From JBBQDZ01 sp038237515 (GTDB lineage Bacteria > Actinomycetota > Thermoleophilia > Gaiellales > Gaiellaceae), in assembly GCA_038237515.1 (NCBI GenBank), contig JBBRYP010000011.1:1-64000 (forward strand): 64,000 nucleotides of DNA, read 5' to 3'. The translations under genes and the position numbers were made by a program. Under the pieces are notes generated by a model. The model was not told the DNA's origin. It worked only from the letters and a program-made list of their open reading frames with translations, and did not search any database. Shown piece after piece: positions 44,321 through 52,639 of the stretch; within the stretch, counting starts at the first letter, position 1; every line of letters begins with the position of its first letter.

Positions 44321-44545
44321 CTATCGGTAGGCGTACTTGATCTTGCCCTCGCAGATTTCCTCGAGGGCCATCGTCAAGTAGTTCTTCGAGCGCGACTCGA
44401 CGAGGGGCGGTAGCTCGTCGAAGGTTCCTTCGCCGAGCTGGTGGTGGTAGTTGTTGATCTGCCGGGCGCGCTTCGCCGCCACGATCACGAGGGCGTAACG
44501 CGAATCGACTTGCTCGAGCAGATCGTCCACGCGGGGATAGATCAC
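44321..44545 (-). CDS. rpoZ: RNA polymerase omega subunit
   Basis: 74 residues. The omega core is clear: LLEQVDSRYALVIVAAKRARQINNYH and KNYLTMALEEICEGKIKY. It helps assemble RNA polymerase. It starts in an ATGA overlap with the gmk stop; the order mihF-gmk-rpoZ is typical of actinobacteria. Confidence 0.95.
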   Translation of the reverse strand: MIYPRVDDLLEQVDSRYALVIVAAKRARQINNYHHQLGEGTFDELPPLVESRSKNYLTMALEEICEGKIKYAYR

Positions 44546-45123
44546 GGAGCCATGGTACCTGCACCGACGAGAGCTGCGGCGACGATCTCCGCCAGCTCAC
44601 CCGCGGCGCGGTCGACGTCGTCATTCAAGACCACTCGGTCGAACTCGCCGGCCTGCTCCAGCTGCCGGCGCGCGAGGCCGAGGCGCTGGCCGATCTCGCC
44701 GTCGCTCTCGCTCGCGCGCAGGCGCAGGCGCCGCTCGAGCTCGGCGATCGGAGCCGTGATGAAGATCGTGAGCGCGCCCGGAACCTCCTCCTTGACGGTG
44801 AGCGCGCCTTCCGTTTCGAGCTCGAGTACGCAGGCGTGCCCGCGTCGGCGTGCTCGCTCGATCTCGGCACGCAGGGTCCCGTAGCGCCGGCCCGAGACGT
44901 AGGTGACGTGCTCCAGGAAGTCACCGCCGTCGACGCGGCGTGAGAAGTCCTCCTCGGTGAGGAACCAGTAGTCGCGCCCGTCCCGCTCGCCCGCCCGACG
45001 CGGTCGGGTGGTGGCGGAGACGGCAACCTGGAGCGCCGGTACCCGCTCGATGAGACGATCGATGAGCGTTCCCTTTCCTGCGCCGGAGGGCCCGGTGACG
45101 ACGAAGACCGGTTTCTCCGACAC
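44542..45123 (-). CDS. gmk: Guanylate kinase
   Basis: 193 residues. The P-loop GPSGAGKGT, the GMP-binding SATTRPRRAGERDGRDYWF and the YGT motif are all present. It phosphorylates GMP to GDP. GTG 45123 (VSEKPVFVVTGPSG) is chosen because an upstream extension would overlap mihF and has no homologous look. The start codon lies in the loop of a perfect 10-bp hairpin. Confidence 0.95.
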   Translation of the reverse strand: MSEKPVFVVTGPSGAGKGTLIDRLIERVPALQVAVSATTRPRRAGERDGRDYWFLTEEDFSRRVDGGDFLEHVTYVSGRRYGTLRAEIERARRRGHACVLELETEGALTVKEEVPGALTIFITAPIAELERRLRLRASESDGEIGQRLGLARRQLEQAGEFDRVVLNDDVDRAAGELAEIVAAALVGAGTMAP

Positions 45124-45135
45124 GCCGGAGAAACC
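45110..45135 (-). promoter_or_regulatory. Hairpin with the gmk start codon in its loop
   Basis: GGTTTCTCCG (45110-45119) pairs perfectly with CGGAGAAACC (45126-45135). The 6-nt loop between them contains the GTG start of gmk (45123-45121). The usual ribosome site is not obvious upstream. It could expose or hide the start codon, an inference from the structure alone. Confidence 0.55.
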
Positions 45136-45181
45136 TAGACGGTTTCCGCCTGGTGGCCCAGGGTACGGCGAGCCCGCGCGA

Positions 45182-45511
45182 TCAGCGGTGGAAGAGCCCG
45201 ACAAGCTCGGCCCGCTGGCGCTCCGACAGGCCGCCTACGGTCTTGGACTGGCTGATCCGGCACTGGTTCAGGAAGCGCGCGGCCTTGACGCGGCCGAACT
45301 TCGGGACGGCCATCAGCATGTCGAACACCTTCGCCGTCGAGACGAACTCCGGCGGGTCGTGGAGGATGACCTCGATGTTGGCGCGCCCCTCCTTCAGATC
45401 CTTCTTCAGCTGCGCCCGTCTCACCCTGATGTCGTTGGCCCTCTTGAGGGCCTCCATGCGCTGATCGAGCGAGCGGAGCGGGGCTTGGGCCTGGATCTGG
45501 GTCGGCACCAT
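45182..45511 (-). CDS. mihF: Actinobacterial integration host factor (mIHF family)
   Basis: 109 residues. The family core RVRRAQLKKDLKEG and the helix-two-turn-helix region VFDMLMAVPKFGRVKAARFLNQCRISQSKTVGGLSERQRAEL are clear. mIHF is a small DNA-bending nucleoid protein found in actinobacteria and unrelated to E. coli IHF. ATG 45511. It lies between pyrD and gmk, as in streptomycetes and mycobacteria. Confidence 0.95.
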   Translation of the reverse strand: MVPTQIQAQAPLRSLDQRMEALKRANDIRVRRAQLKKDLKEGRANIEVILHDPPEFVSTAKVFDMLMAVPKFGRVKAARFLNQCRISQSKTVGGLSERQRAELVGLFHR

Positions 45512-45535
45512 GGCGGGCCAGTCTAACAGCTTGAG

Positions 45536-46573
45536 TCAGGCGTGCAAACGCGATCTTTGTGGCGGTTTTGCAGGTCTTTTTCCGACGACTTCCGTCGAGC
45601 GTTCGTCGAGCTTTCGTACCGTGCGCGGCTTCTCCGGGTGAGCGATCCCACGTGCCTCGTCGGCATGGCCGAAGCCGCGTGCAGCAAGCTCGGAAGCGAG
45701 CTCGGCGCGGATCCGGGCGGGCGCGAACGGGTCGGAGAAGAGGACGGTGCCGAGCCCGATCATCGTTGCTCCCGCGGCGATCAGGTCGAGTGCGTCGCCG
45801 CCGCTGGCAACGCCGCCCATGCCCACGATCGGAAGGTCGGTGGCAGCGCGGCACGCGAGGACGGCGGCGAGAGCGACGGGTCGGAGCGCAGGCCCTGAAA
45901 GCCCTCCGGCGCGCGTGCCGAGCACCGGCTGCAGCGTACGCCGATCGAGCGCTGCCCCGCGCATGGTGTTGACGAGCGAGAGGCCGTCGGCACCGGCGGC
46001 GAGGCAGGCCCGCGCCGCCTCGGCGATGCTCCAGGTCGCGGGCGAGAGCTTGGCGTAGAGCGGCAGTCGCGTCACGGCACGGCAGGCGGCGACGATCTCG
46101 GCGGCCGACTCGGGTGCCTCGTCGACGTTCGGGCAAGAGAGGTTCAGCTCGATCGTCTCGACGCCGGCGCACGCGTCGAGCGCACTGCAGCTCGACGCGT
46201 ACTCGCGTGCGGCGAAGCCGCCGACGGAGACCCACAGGGGAACACCGAGCCCCCGCAGCCGGGGCAGCTGCTCTGCAGCGAAGGCCTCGATGCCCGGGTT
46301 TGCGAGGCCGATCGAGTTCAGCATCCCGACGTCTGTTTCTGCGATGCGCACGCCTCGATTGCCCCCCCGCGGCAAGGGGGTCACCGTCTTCGTCACGAAG
46401 GCGTCGAGCTCACGGGCCACCTCCGGCGCCGCCAGCGCATCGAGGCAGCCGGAGGCGTTCAGGAGCACGCTGCCTCCGATCGCGTCGCCGAAAAACGCCC
46501 CGCCGGCGGAGCCGGGCTTGGCCCGGCGGGAGCCGAAGCACGGCTCGCCCGGTCGGGGAAAGAGGGAGCGCAC
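45536..46573 (-). CDS. pyrD: Dihydroorotate dehydrogenase, class 1B catalytic subunit
   Basis: 345 residues from GTG 46573, or 310 from GTG 46468, which has a better ribosome site (GGAGG). LNASGCLDALA, GMLNSIGLANPG, the catalytic cysteine loop LNLSCPNVDE, and GLSGPALRPVA mark the family. The first 25 or so codons from 46573 are made by repeat copy D, so the native N-terminal strands before residue LNASG appear replaced or lost. A 35-residue basic tail is unusual. It needs PyrK to pass electrons to NAD. Confidence 0.9.
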   Translation of the reverse strand: MRSLFPRPGEPCFGSRRAKPGSAGGAFFGDAIGGSVLLNASGCLDALAAPEVARELDAFVTKTVTPLPRGGNRGVRIAETDVGMLNSIGLANPGIEAFAAEQLPRLRGLGVPLWVSVGGFAAREYASSCSALDACAGVETIELNLSCPNVDEAPESAAEIVAACRAVTRLPLYAKLSPATWSIAEAARACLAAGADGLSLVNTMRGAALDRRTLQPVLGTRAGGLSGPALRPVALAAVLACRAATDLPIVGMGGVASGGDALDLIAAGATMIGLGTVLFSDPFAPARIRAELASELAARGFGHADEARGIAHPEKPRTVRKLDERSTEVVGKRPAKPPQRSRLHA

Positions 46574-47253
46574 GGGGAAGCCATGGGTTCCCCTGCGATC
46601 AGCACCGGCCCGTCGATACAGAGCCTGTGCAGTGCTCCGTCGATCTCGACGGCGCAGCCGTAGCAGGCGCCGTAGCCGCACGCCATCGGCGCCTCCCAGG
46701 CGAGCTGCGCCCCGGGAGCGAGCGCACGGACGGCGTGAAGCATCGGCTCAGGTCCGCAGGCGAGCACGTCCCAGCCGGGCTCGAGCAGGTCCGTCACGAG
46801 CAGCGGCTCGACCACGACCTCCGCCCCGGGGACGAGCGCGGCCGCCTCGGCGTGTCGTGCGCTGCGGAAGCCGAGGATTGCGCGCGCTCGGCCGAGGGTC
46901 TGCGAGAGGTACGGCAGCGGGGCCACACCCACCCCGCCGCCGACGAGGAGCGGGCGCCTCACGTCCAGTCGAAACCCGTTCCCGAGCGGCCCCAGCACCC
47001 GCAGCTGCTCGCTCGGGTCGACGGCGCAGAGCGCACGGGTTCCCGGCCCGACCGGGTCGATCAGGAACCCCAGCTCGCCGCGCGGGGCGAGGCAGACGCT
47101 CATCGGGCGGGGCAGCAGGCGGCCGGGCGCCTCGACCATGAAGAACTGACCCGGCACACCGGGATCGAGGCCGCTGCGGGTCACGCGAAGCAGCGTGTAA
47201 GGCCCGACCGGCTCGGCTGCGACGACCCGAGTGCTAGTTCGCCGCTTCTGCAC
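46459..47253 (-). CDS. pyrK: Dihydroorotate dehydrogenase electron-transfer subunit
   Basis: 264 residues. The FAD part has RPMSVCLAP and the NAD part GGGVGVAPLPYLSQTL. The 2Fe-2S ligands lie in ACGYGACYGCAVEIDGALHRLC. After CIDGPVLIAG the remaining codons come from repeat copy D (SPCAPSFPDRAS and so on), so the C terminus is chimeric. It starts at GTG 47253, 20 bp inside the carB end, and overlaps pyrD. Confidence 0.92.
   Translation of the reverse strand: MQKRRTSTRVVAAEPVGPYTLLRVTRSGLDPGVPGQFFMVEAPGRLLPRPMSVCLAPRGELGFLIDPVGPGTRALCAVDPSEQLRVLGPLGNGFRLDVRRPLLVGGGVGVAPLPYLSQTLGRARAILGFRSARHAEAAALVPGAEVVVEPLLVTDLLEPGWDVLACGPEPMLHAVRALAPGAQLAWEAPMACGYGACYGCAVEIDGALHRLCIDGPVLIAGEPMASPCAPSFPDRASRASAPAGPSPAPPAGRFSATRSEAACS
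46505..46603. repeat. Palindromic repeat family, copy D, inside pyrK/pyrD
   Basis: The GC block is at 46505-46534 (hairpin CCGGGCTTGGCCCGG). After about 39 bp with GGGGAAAGAGGGAGCG comes the near-palindrome GGGGAAGCCATGGGTTCCCC at 46574-46593, then TGCGATCAG. Unlike the other copies it is within coding sequence: it forms the pyrK C terminus and the codons before the pyrD core. Confidence 0.75.
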
Positions 47254-50200
47254 GGATGCGCTCCTGGAGGGTGACCGCGGTCTCCGTGCGGGCGTTCGCG
47301 ATCGCGTGCACGGCGGCGGCGGCGCCGGAGATCGTGGTGATGCAGGGGACGCGGGCGACGAGCGCGGCCTCGCGGATCAGGTACCCGTCGCTGCGGGCGC
47401 CGGACCCGCCTTCCGGCGTGTTCACCACCAGGTCGCAGCGCCCCCGACGCACGAGGTCGACGATCGTGGGCCCCTCCGCCCGCTCCGCCACCTTCCGCAC
47501 GCGCTCGACCGTCAGTCCGGCGGCGGCGAGGGTGCGCGCGGTCCCGTCGCTCGCCAGCAGCTCGAAGCCGAGCCCGGCAAGCGCCGCGGCGACCGGGACG
47601 AGAGCGGGCTTGTCGGCGTCGCGAACGGAGAGGAACGCGGTGCCGCTCGCCGGGAGCGCGCGGCCCGCCGCCCGCTCGGCCTTGGCGAAGGCCGTCGGGA
47701 GGTCGGCCGCCGTCGCCATCACCTCCCCGGTCGCCCGCATCTCCGGGCCGAGCACCGGATCCGCTCCCGGGAACCGCGCGAACGGCAGCACGGCGGCCTT
47801 GACGCTGACGGCCTTCGGGGGATGCTCGGGGGGCAGCGCGAGCTCGTGGAGCCGCGCACCGGCGGCCAGGCGGCAGGCGGCAGCCACCAGGTTCACACCG
47901 GTCGCCTTGCTGGCGAAGGGGACGGTGCGCGACGCACGTGGGTTCGCCTCCAGCACGGAGACCTCCCCTTCTGCGATCGCGAGCTGGACGTTGAGGAGGC
48001 CCACGACCCCGAGCGCGGGGCCGAGCCGGCGCACGATCGCCTCCAGCTCGCGGGAAGCGGACGGCGTCAGCGACGGGGCCGGCAGCACGCACGTGGAGTC
48101 GCCGGAGTGGACGCCCGCCTCCTCCACGTGCTGCATGACCGCCCCGATGTAGGTGTCACGCCCGTCGCAGAGGGCATCGACGTCGAGCTCGATCGCATTC
48201 TCGAGGAAGCGGTCGACGAGCGTCGGGCCGTGCGCGGCGTGGAAGGCGGCGAGGACCTGGCTTGCCCGGTAGCAGACGCGCATCGCCCGTCCGCCGAGCA
48301 CGTACGACGGGCGCACGAGCACCGGGTAGCCGATCCGATGGGCGATCTCGCAGGCCTCGGTGCCGCTCTCGGCGATTCCCCAGGCGGGGCACAGGACGCC
48401 GAGCGAATCGAGCAGCGTCCCGAAGCGGCGCCGATCCTCGGCCAGGTCGACGGCCTCGAACGGTGTGCCCATGATCGGGAACCCCGCCTCCTCCAGAGCC
48501 CGCGCGAGCTTCAGCGGCGTCTGACCGCCGAACTGGATGACGACTCCCTCGGGCCGCTCGCGCTCGCAGACCGCCAGCACCTCCTCGACTCCCAGCGGCT
48601 CGAAGTAGAGCCGGTCGGAGGTGTCGTAGTCGGTGGAGACGGTCTCCGGGTTGCAGTTGACCATCACCGCCTCGTAGCCGAGCTCGCGGAAGCTCTGAGC
48701 GGCGTGGACGCAGCAGTAGTCGAACTCGATCCCCTGCCCGATCCGGTTCGGGCCGGAGCCGAGGATGACGACGGTGCGGCCGCCCGGGGGCAGCGCCTCG
48801 TCCCGCTCGCCGTAGGTGGAGTAGAAGTAGTTGGACGCTGCGTCGACCTCGCCCGCGCAGGAGTCGACGCGACGGTAGACCGGGTTCACCCCGAGCTCGC
48901 GCCGGCGCTCGCGCGCCCGTGCCTCGCTGGTTTCGCAGCGCACCGCGATTGCGGCGTCGGAGAGGCCGAGCCGCTTCAGGCGCAGCCAGTCGGCCTCCAC
49001 GAGCTCGTCGAGGCCGGAGATCCCGTTGAGCGCCGAGCGGATCCGGGCGATTTCGCCGGCGAACCAGGGGTGCAGGCCCTCCCCCGGCTCGTCGATGCTC
49101 GCCCAGGGCGTCGCGGCTCCGGCGTCCAGCTCACGGGAGCGCATCGCCTTCAGGAAGGCTTCCGAGAAGCTGCGGCCGATGCCCATCGCCTCCCCCACCG
49201 ACTTCATCTGCGTGCCCAGGGTCGGGTCCGCCCCGGGAAACTTCTCGAAGGCGAAGCGGGGAAACTTGACGACGACGTAGTCGAGCGTCGGCTCGAAGCT
49301 CGCCGGCGTGGTTCGCGTGAGGTCGTTCGGGATCTCGTCGAGCGTGTAGCCGACGGCGAGCTTCGCGGCGACCTTCGCGATCGGATAACCCGTTGCCTTG
49401 GAGGCGAGAGCCGAGGAGCGCGAGACGCGGGGGTTCATCTCGATCACCCGGAGCTCGCCCGTCCGGCGCTCCCGCGCGAACTGGATGTTCGAGCCGCCGG
49501 TCTCGACGCCAACGGCGCGGATGACGGCGATCGCGGCGTCCCGCAGCTCCTGATAGGCCTCGTCGGAGAGCGTCATCTGTGGCGCGACAGTCACGGAGTC
49601 GCCCGTGTGCACGCCCATCGGGTCGAGGTTCTCGATCGAGCAGACGACGACGACGTTGTCCGCGCGGTCGCGCATCAGCTCGAGCTCGAACTCGTCCCAG
49701 CCCCGGACGGAGTCCTCCACGAGCACCTGGCCGATCGGGCTCTCCCGCAGGCCGCGCTCGACCTGGGCGAGCAGCTCCTCGCGCGTCCAGGCGAAGCCGC
49801 CCCCGTGCCCGCCGAGCGTGAAGGCCGGCCGGACGACGGCAGGGCCGCTTCCCCGCACCTGCTCGAGCGAGGTGACGATCTGCGAGGAAGGGACCTGCAG
49901 CCCGACGCTCTCTACCGCCTGCTTGAAGAGCTCGCGATCCTCCGCGCGCGCGATCACCTCCAGCGGGGCGCCGATCAGCTCGATCCCGAGCTCGTCGAGG
50001 ATCCCCGCCTCGCAGACCTCCCGCGCGAGGTTCAAGGCCGTCTGACCGCCGAGCGTCGGCAGGAGGGCGTCTGGGCGCTCGCGGCGCAGGCACTCGGCGA
50101 GGCCCTCGAGGTCGAGCGGCTCCAGGTAGGTGCGGTCTGCGAAGCCGGGGTCGGTCATGATCGTCGCCGGGTTCGAGTTGACGACGATGGTGCGGAAACC

Positions 50201-50320
50201 GTCCTCGCGGAGCACCTTCAGCGCCTGGCAGCCCGCGTAGTCGAACTCGCACGCCTGGCCGATCACGATCGGCCCGGAGCCGATCAGGCAGATCGAGTGA
50301 AGGTCAGGCCGCCTGGGCAA
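47234..50320 (-). CDS. carB: Carbamoyl-phosphate synthase large subunit
   Basis: 1028 residues, slightly short of the usual 1070. Two homologous ATP-grasp halves are visible: LIGSGPIVIGQACEFDYAG with ENLDPMGVHTGDSVTVAP, and LGSGPNRIGQGIEFDYC with HVEEAGVHSGDSTCVLP. The oligomerisation and allosteric (MGS) domain ends with CDLVVNTPEGGSGARSDGYLIREAAL. The start is TTG 50320 with GGAGG upstream, overlapping the carA end by 17 bp. Confidence 0.96.
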   Translation of the reverse strand: MPRRPDLHSICLIGSGPIVIGQACEFDYAGCQALKVLREDGFRTIVVNSNPATIMTDPGFADRTYLEPLDLEGLAECLRRERPDALLPTLGGQTALNLAREVCEAGILDELGIELIGAPLEVIARAEDRELFKQAVESVGLQVPSSQIVTSLEQVRGSGPAVVRPAFTLGGHGGGFAWTREELLAQVERGLRESPIGQVLVEDSVRGWDEFELELMRDRADNVVVVCSIENLDPMGVHTGDSVTVAPQMTLSDEAYQELRDAAIAVIRAVGVETGGSNIQFARERRTGELRVIEMNPRVSRSSALASKATGYPIAKVAAKLAVGYTLDEIPNDLTRTTPASFEPTLDYVVVKFPRFAFEKFPGADPTLGTQMKSVGEAMGIGRSFSEAFLKAMRSRELDAGAATPWASIDEPGEGLHPWFAGEIARIRSALNGISGLDELVEADWLRLKRLGLSDAAIAVRCETSEARARERRRELGVNPVYRRVDSCAGEVDAASNYFYSTYGERDEALPPGGRTVVILGSGPNRIGQGIEFDYCCVHAAQSFRELGYEAVMVNCNPETVSTDYDTSDRLYFEPLGVEEVLAVCERERPEGVVIQFGGQTPLKLARALEEAGFPIMGTPFEAVDLAEDRRRFGTLLDSLGVLCPAWGIAESGTEACEIAHRIGYPVLVRPSYVLGGRAMRVCYRASQVLAAFHAAHGPTLVDRFLENAIELDVDALCDGRDTYIGAVMQHVEEAGVHSGDSTCVLPAPSLTPSASRELEAIVRRLGPALGVVGLLNVQLAIAEGEVSVLEANPRASRTVPFASKATGVNLVAAACRLAAGARLHELALPPEHPPKAVSVKAAVLPFARFPGADPVLGPEMRATGEVMATAADLPTAFAKAERAAGRALPASGTAFLSVRDADKPALVPVAAALAGLGFELLASDGTARTLAAAGLTVERVRKVAERAEGPTIVDLVRRGRCDLVVNTPEGGSGARSDGYLIREAALVARVPCITTISGAAAAVHAIANARTETAVTLQERIRAEAAN

Positions 50321-51341
50321 GCCCCTCCACCCAGTCGGAGAGGATCGGCCAGGCGTCGTGCGGGCCGGGGCCCGCCTCTGGATGGAACTGGGCCGAACGC
50401 GCTCGCAGCTCCGGCAGCTCGAGCGCCTCCACCGTCCCGTCGTAGAGCGAGATCGCCGCCGCCTCGTCGCCCTCGGTGGGCGCGACCGCAAAGCCGTGAT
50501 TCTGGCTCGTGACGAGCACGCGGCCGCTGCGGCGGTCGAGCACCGGGTGGTTCGCGCCCCGGTGGCCGAAGGGCAGCTTGAACGTCTCGAGGCCGGTCGC
50601 GAGAGCGAGCAGCTGGTGGCCAAGGCAGACGCCCAGGACGGGCGTGCGCCCCAGCAGCTCGGCGAGCGTCGCGACCTCCTCGCGCAGCGGCTCGGGATCG
50701 CCAGGCCCGTTCGAGAGGACGACCCCGTCGTAGCCCGCGAGCTCGTCGGCGTCGACGTCGTGCGGGTAGACCGTCACGGCCGCACCGGCCGCGGCGAGCC
50801 GTCGCAGGATCGAGCGCTTGCAGCCGTAGTCGACGACAGCGACTCGCGACGCGCCGGCATCGGTGAAGGAGTACGGGGACGGCGTCGAAACCTGGGCCAC
50901 GAGCGAGCGGCCGGTCATCCCTGGCTGGGCGCGGACGACTCGCAGCGTCTCCTCGACCGAGGCCTCGCCGGCGACGAGGGCGGCGCGCATCGCGCCGCGG
51001 TCGCGGAGGTGGAGGACGAGGGAGCGGGTGTCGACACCGGTGAGCGCCGGCACGCCGTGGCCGGCGAGCCAGTCCGTCCAGGCCGGCCCACGGGCCTCGC
51101 GCATCACGACCGCGCTCGCGTGCGGGCGCCGGGACTCCGAGCGGCCAAGCGCGACGCCGTAGTTGCCGACCATCGGGGCCGTGAAGCAGACGATCTGCTC
51201 CTCGTAGCTCGGGTCGGTGACGAGCTCCTGATAGCCCGTCATCGCGGTCGCAAACACGGCCTCGCCGAGGGCGGAGCCCTGCGCGCCCACGGACTCGCCG
51301 TGGAAGGTCGTGCCGTCCTCGAGCACGAGGAAGCCGGTCAT
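50304..51341 (-). CDS. carA: Carbamoyl-phosphate synthase small subunit
   Basis: 345 residues. The glutaminase triad is complete: Cys in VLGVCLGHQLLAL and His/Glu in AQFHPEAGPGPHD. The N-terminal MTGFLVLEDGTTFHGESVG and GYQELVTDPSYEEQIV are typical. It supplies ammonia to CarB for carbamoyl phosphate. ATG 51341 overlaps the pyrC stop as ATGA. Confidence 0.97.
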   Translation of the reverse strand: MTGFLVLEDGTTFHGESVGAQGSALGEAVFATAMTGYQELVTDPSYEEQIVCFTAPMVGNYGVALGRSESRRPHASAVVMREARGPAWTDWLAGHGVPALTGVDTRSLVLHLRDRGAMRAALVAGEASVEETLRVVRAQPGMTGRSLVAQVSTPSPYSFTDAGASRVAVVDYGCKRSILRRLAAAGAAVTVYPHDVDADELAGYDGVVLSNGPGDPEPLREEVATLAELLGRTPVLGVCLGHQLLALATGLETFKLPFGHRGANHPVLDRRSGRVLVTSQNHGFAVAPTEGDEAAAISLYDGTVEALELPELRARSAQFHPEAGPGPHDAWPILSDWVEGLAQAA

Positions 51342-52639
51342 GCCGCGTAGGCTAGGGATCCGTTCGCGACTGTGGCGCGCACGCGCCCCTGGAGCGTCTG
51401 CCCGAGGAGCCACGAGTTCGCCGAGCGCGACCGGAAACCCCGCTCCTCGACCCGCCATCGCTCGCGGAGATCCAGGAGGACGAGGTTGGCCGAGGCCCCG
51501 ACGGCGATGCGCGGCGGCTCGAGCCCATAGGCCAGCGAGGGGCCGGTCGACATCCGCTCGAGCAGCGTCCCGAGGCGCAGCAGGCCCGGCAGCACGAGCC
51601 GCGTGTGCAGCGCTGCGAACGCCGTCTCGACGCCGGTGACGCCGAAGGGAGCCGCCTCGAAGGGCACCTCCTTCTCGTGTCGCGCGTGCGGAGCGTGGTC
51701 GGTCGCGATCGAGCCGATCGACCCGTCTCGCAGCGCGGCCAAGAGCGCCTCACGGTCTTCGGCGCTTCTGAGCGGGGGATTCATCTTGAAGTTCGGATCG
51801 AGCGAGCGGACCGCCTCGTCGGTGAGGCAGAGGTGGTGCGGCGTCACCTCCGCGCTCGCGCCAAGGTCGGCCGCTTGGGCGCGGAGGAGCGCCTCCACGG
51901 ATTCTCGCGCGGACAGGTGAAGTAGGTGTATGGGCCGCTCCTCGTAGGCCGCGAGCGCCAGGTCGCGCTCGACCATCAGGCTCTCCGCGACGGACGGGTA
52001 GCCGGAGAAGCCGAGCTCGGCCGAGATCTCACCCTCGTGCACCTGCCCGTTCCCCGACAGCGAGAGCTCCTCGCAGTGCAGCGCGAGCGGGCGATCGCAG
52101 ACCGAGCTGTACTGGAGGGCCCGTCGCATCAGCGAGGCGCGGGCGACGGGTCGGCCGTCGTCGGAGAATCCCGCGGCGCCCGCCTCCGCGAGCTCCGCCA
52201 TCTCGGTCAACTCCGCTCCGTTCTGGCCCTTCGAAATGGCCGCGAGGAAGCCGACGGGGACCTCTGCCTCGGCACGGGCGCTCTCCACCAGCGCGCGCAG
52301 GACGGCCGCCGAGTCGACGACGGGGTCGGTGTTCGGCATCGCGAGGATGGCGCAGAACCCGCCCGCGGCGGCCGCGGCCGTGCCGGACGCGATCGACTCC
52401 TCGTCCTCGCGCCCGGGCGCCCGCAGGTGGACGTGCGGGTCGACGAAGGCCGGTGCGAGCACGAGGCCGGTGCCGTCGAGCACGCGGTGGCCGTTCGCCT
52501 CGACCGAAGGACCGAGCTGCGAGATCACCCCCCCGTCGATGCGCAGGTCGAGCCTCCCGTCGAGCGCGTGCGCCGGGTCGATTACGCGCGCGCCTCGGAC
52601 GACCAGGTCCTCGCGCGGGCGGCTGCGTGCGTGCAGCAT
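51338..52639 (-). CDS. pyrC: Dihydroorotase
   Basis: 433 residues, class I type. The metal ligands are in AFVDPHVHLRAPGRED, LALHCEE, HLLHLSA and SIATDHAPHARHEK, with NTDPVVD in the usual place. It cyclises carbamoyl aspartate. The ATG at 52639 shares its first base region with the pyrB stop, so the two are translationally coupled. Confidence 0.96.
   Translation of the reverse strand: MLHARSRPREDLVVRGARVIDPAHALDGRLDLRIDGGVISQLGPSVEANGHRVLDGTGLVLAPAFVDPHVHLRAPGREDEESIASGTAAAAAGGFCAILAMPNTDPVVDSAAVLRALVESARAEAEVPVGFLAAISKGQNGAELTEMAELAEAGAAGFSDDGRPVARASLMRRALQYSSVCDRPLALHCEELSLSGNGQVHEGEISAELGFSGYPSVAESLMVERDLALAAYEERPIHLLHLSARESVEALLRAQAADLGASAEVTPHHLCLTDEAVRSLDPNFKMNPPLRSAEDREALLAALRDGSIGSIATDHAPHARHEKEVPFEAAPFGVTGVETAFAALHTRLVLPGLLRLGTLLERMSTGPSLAYGLEPPRIAVGASANLVLLDLRERWRVEERGFRSRSANSWLLGQTLQGRVRATVANGSLAYAA

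Noticed and set aside
46370..46395. Further copy of the palindromic repeat in pyrD
   Set aside because: The C and G runs there are explained by conserved codons (PLPRGGNRG) and lack both the GGGGAACC palindrome and the GC block.
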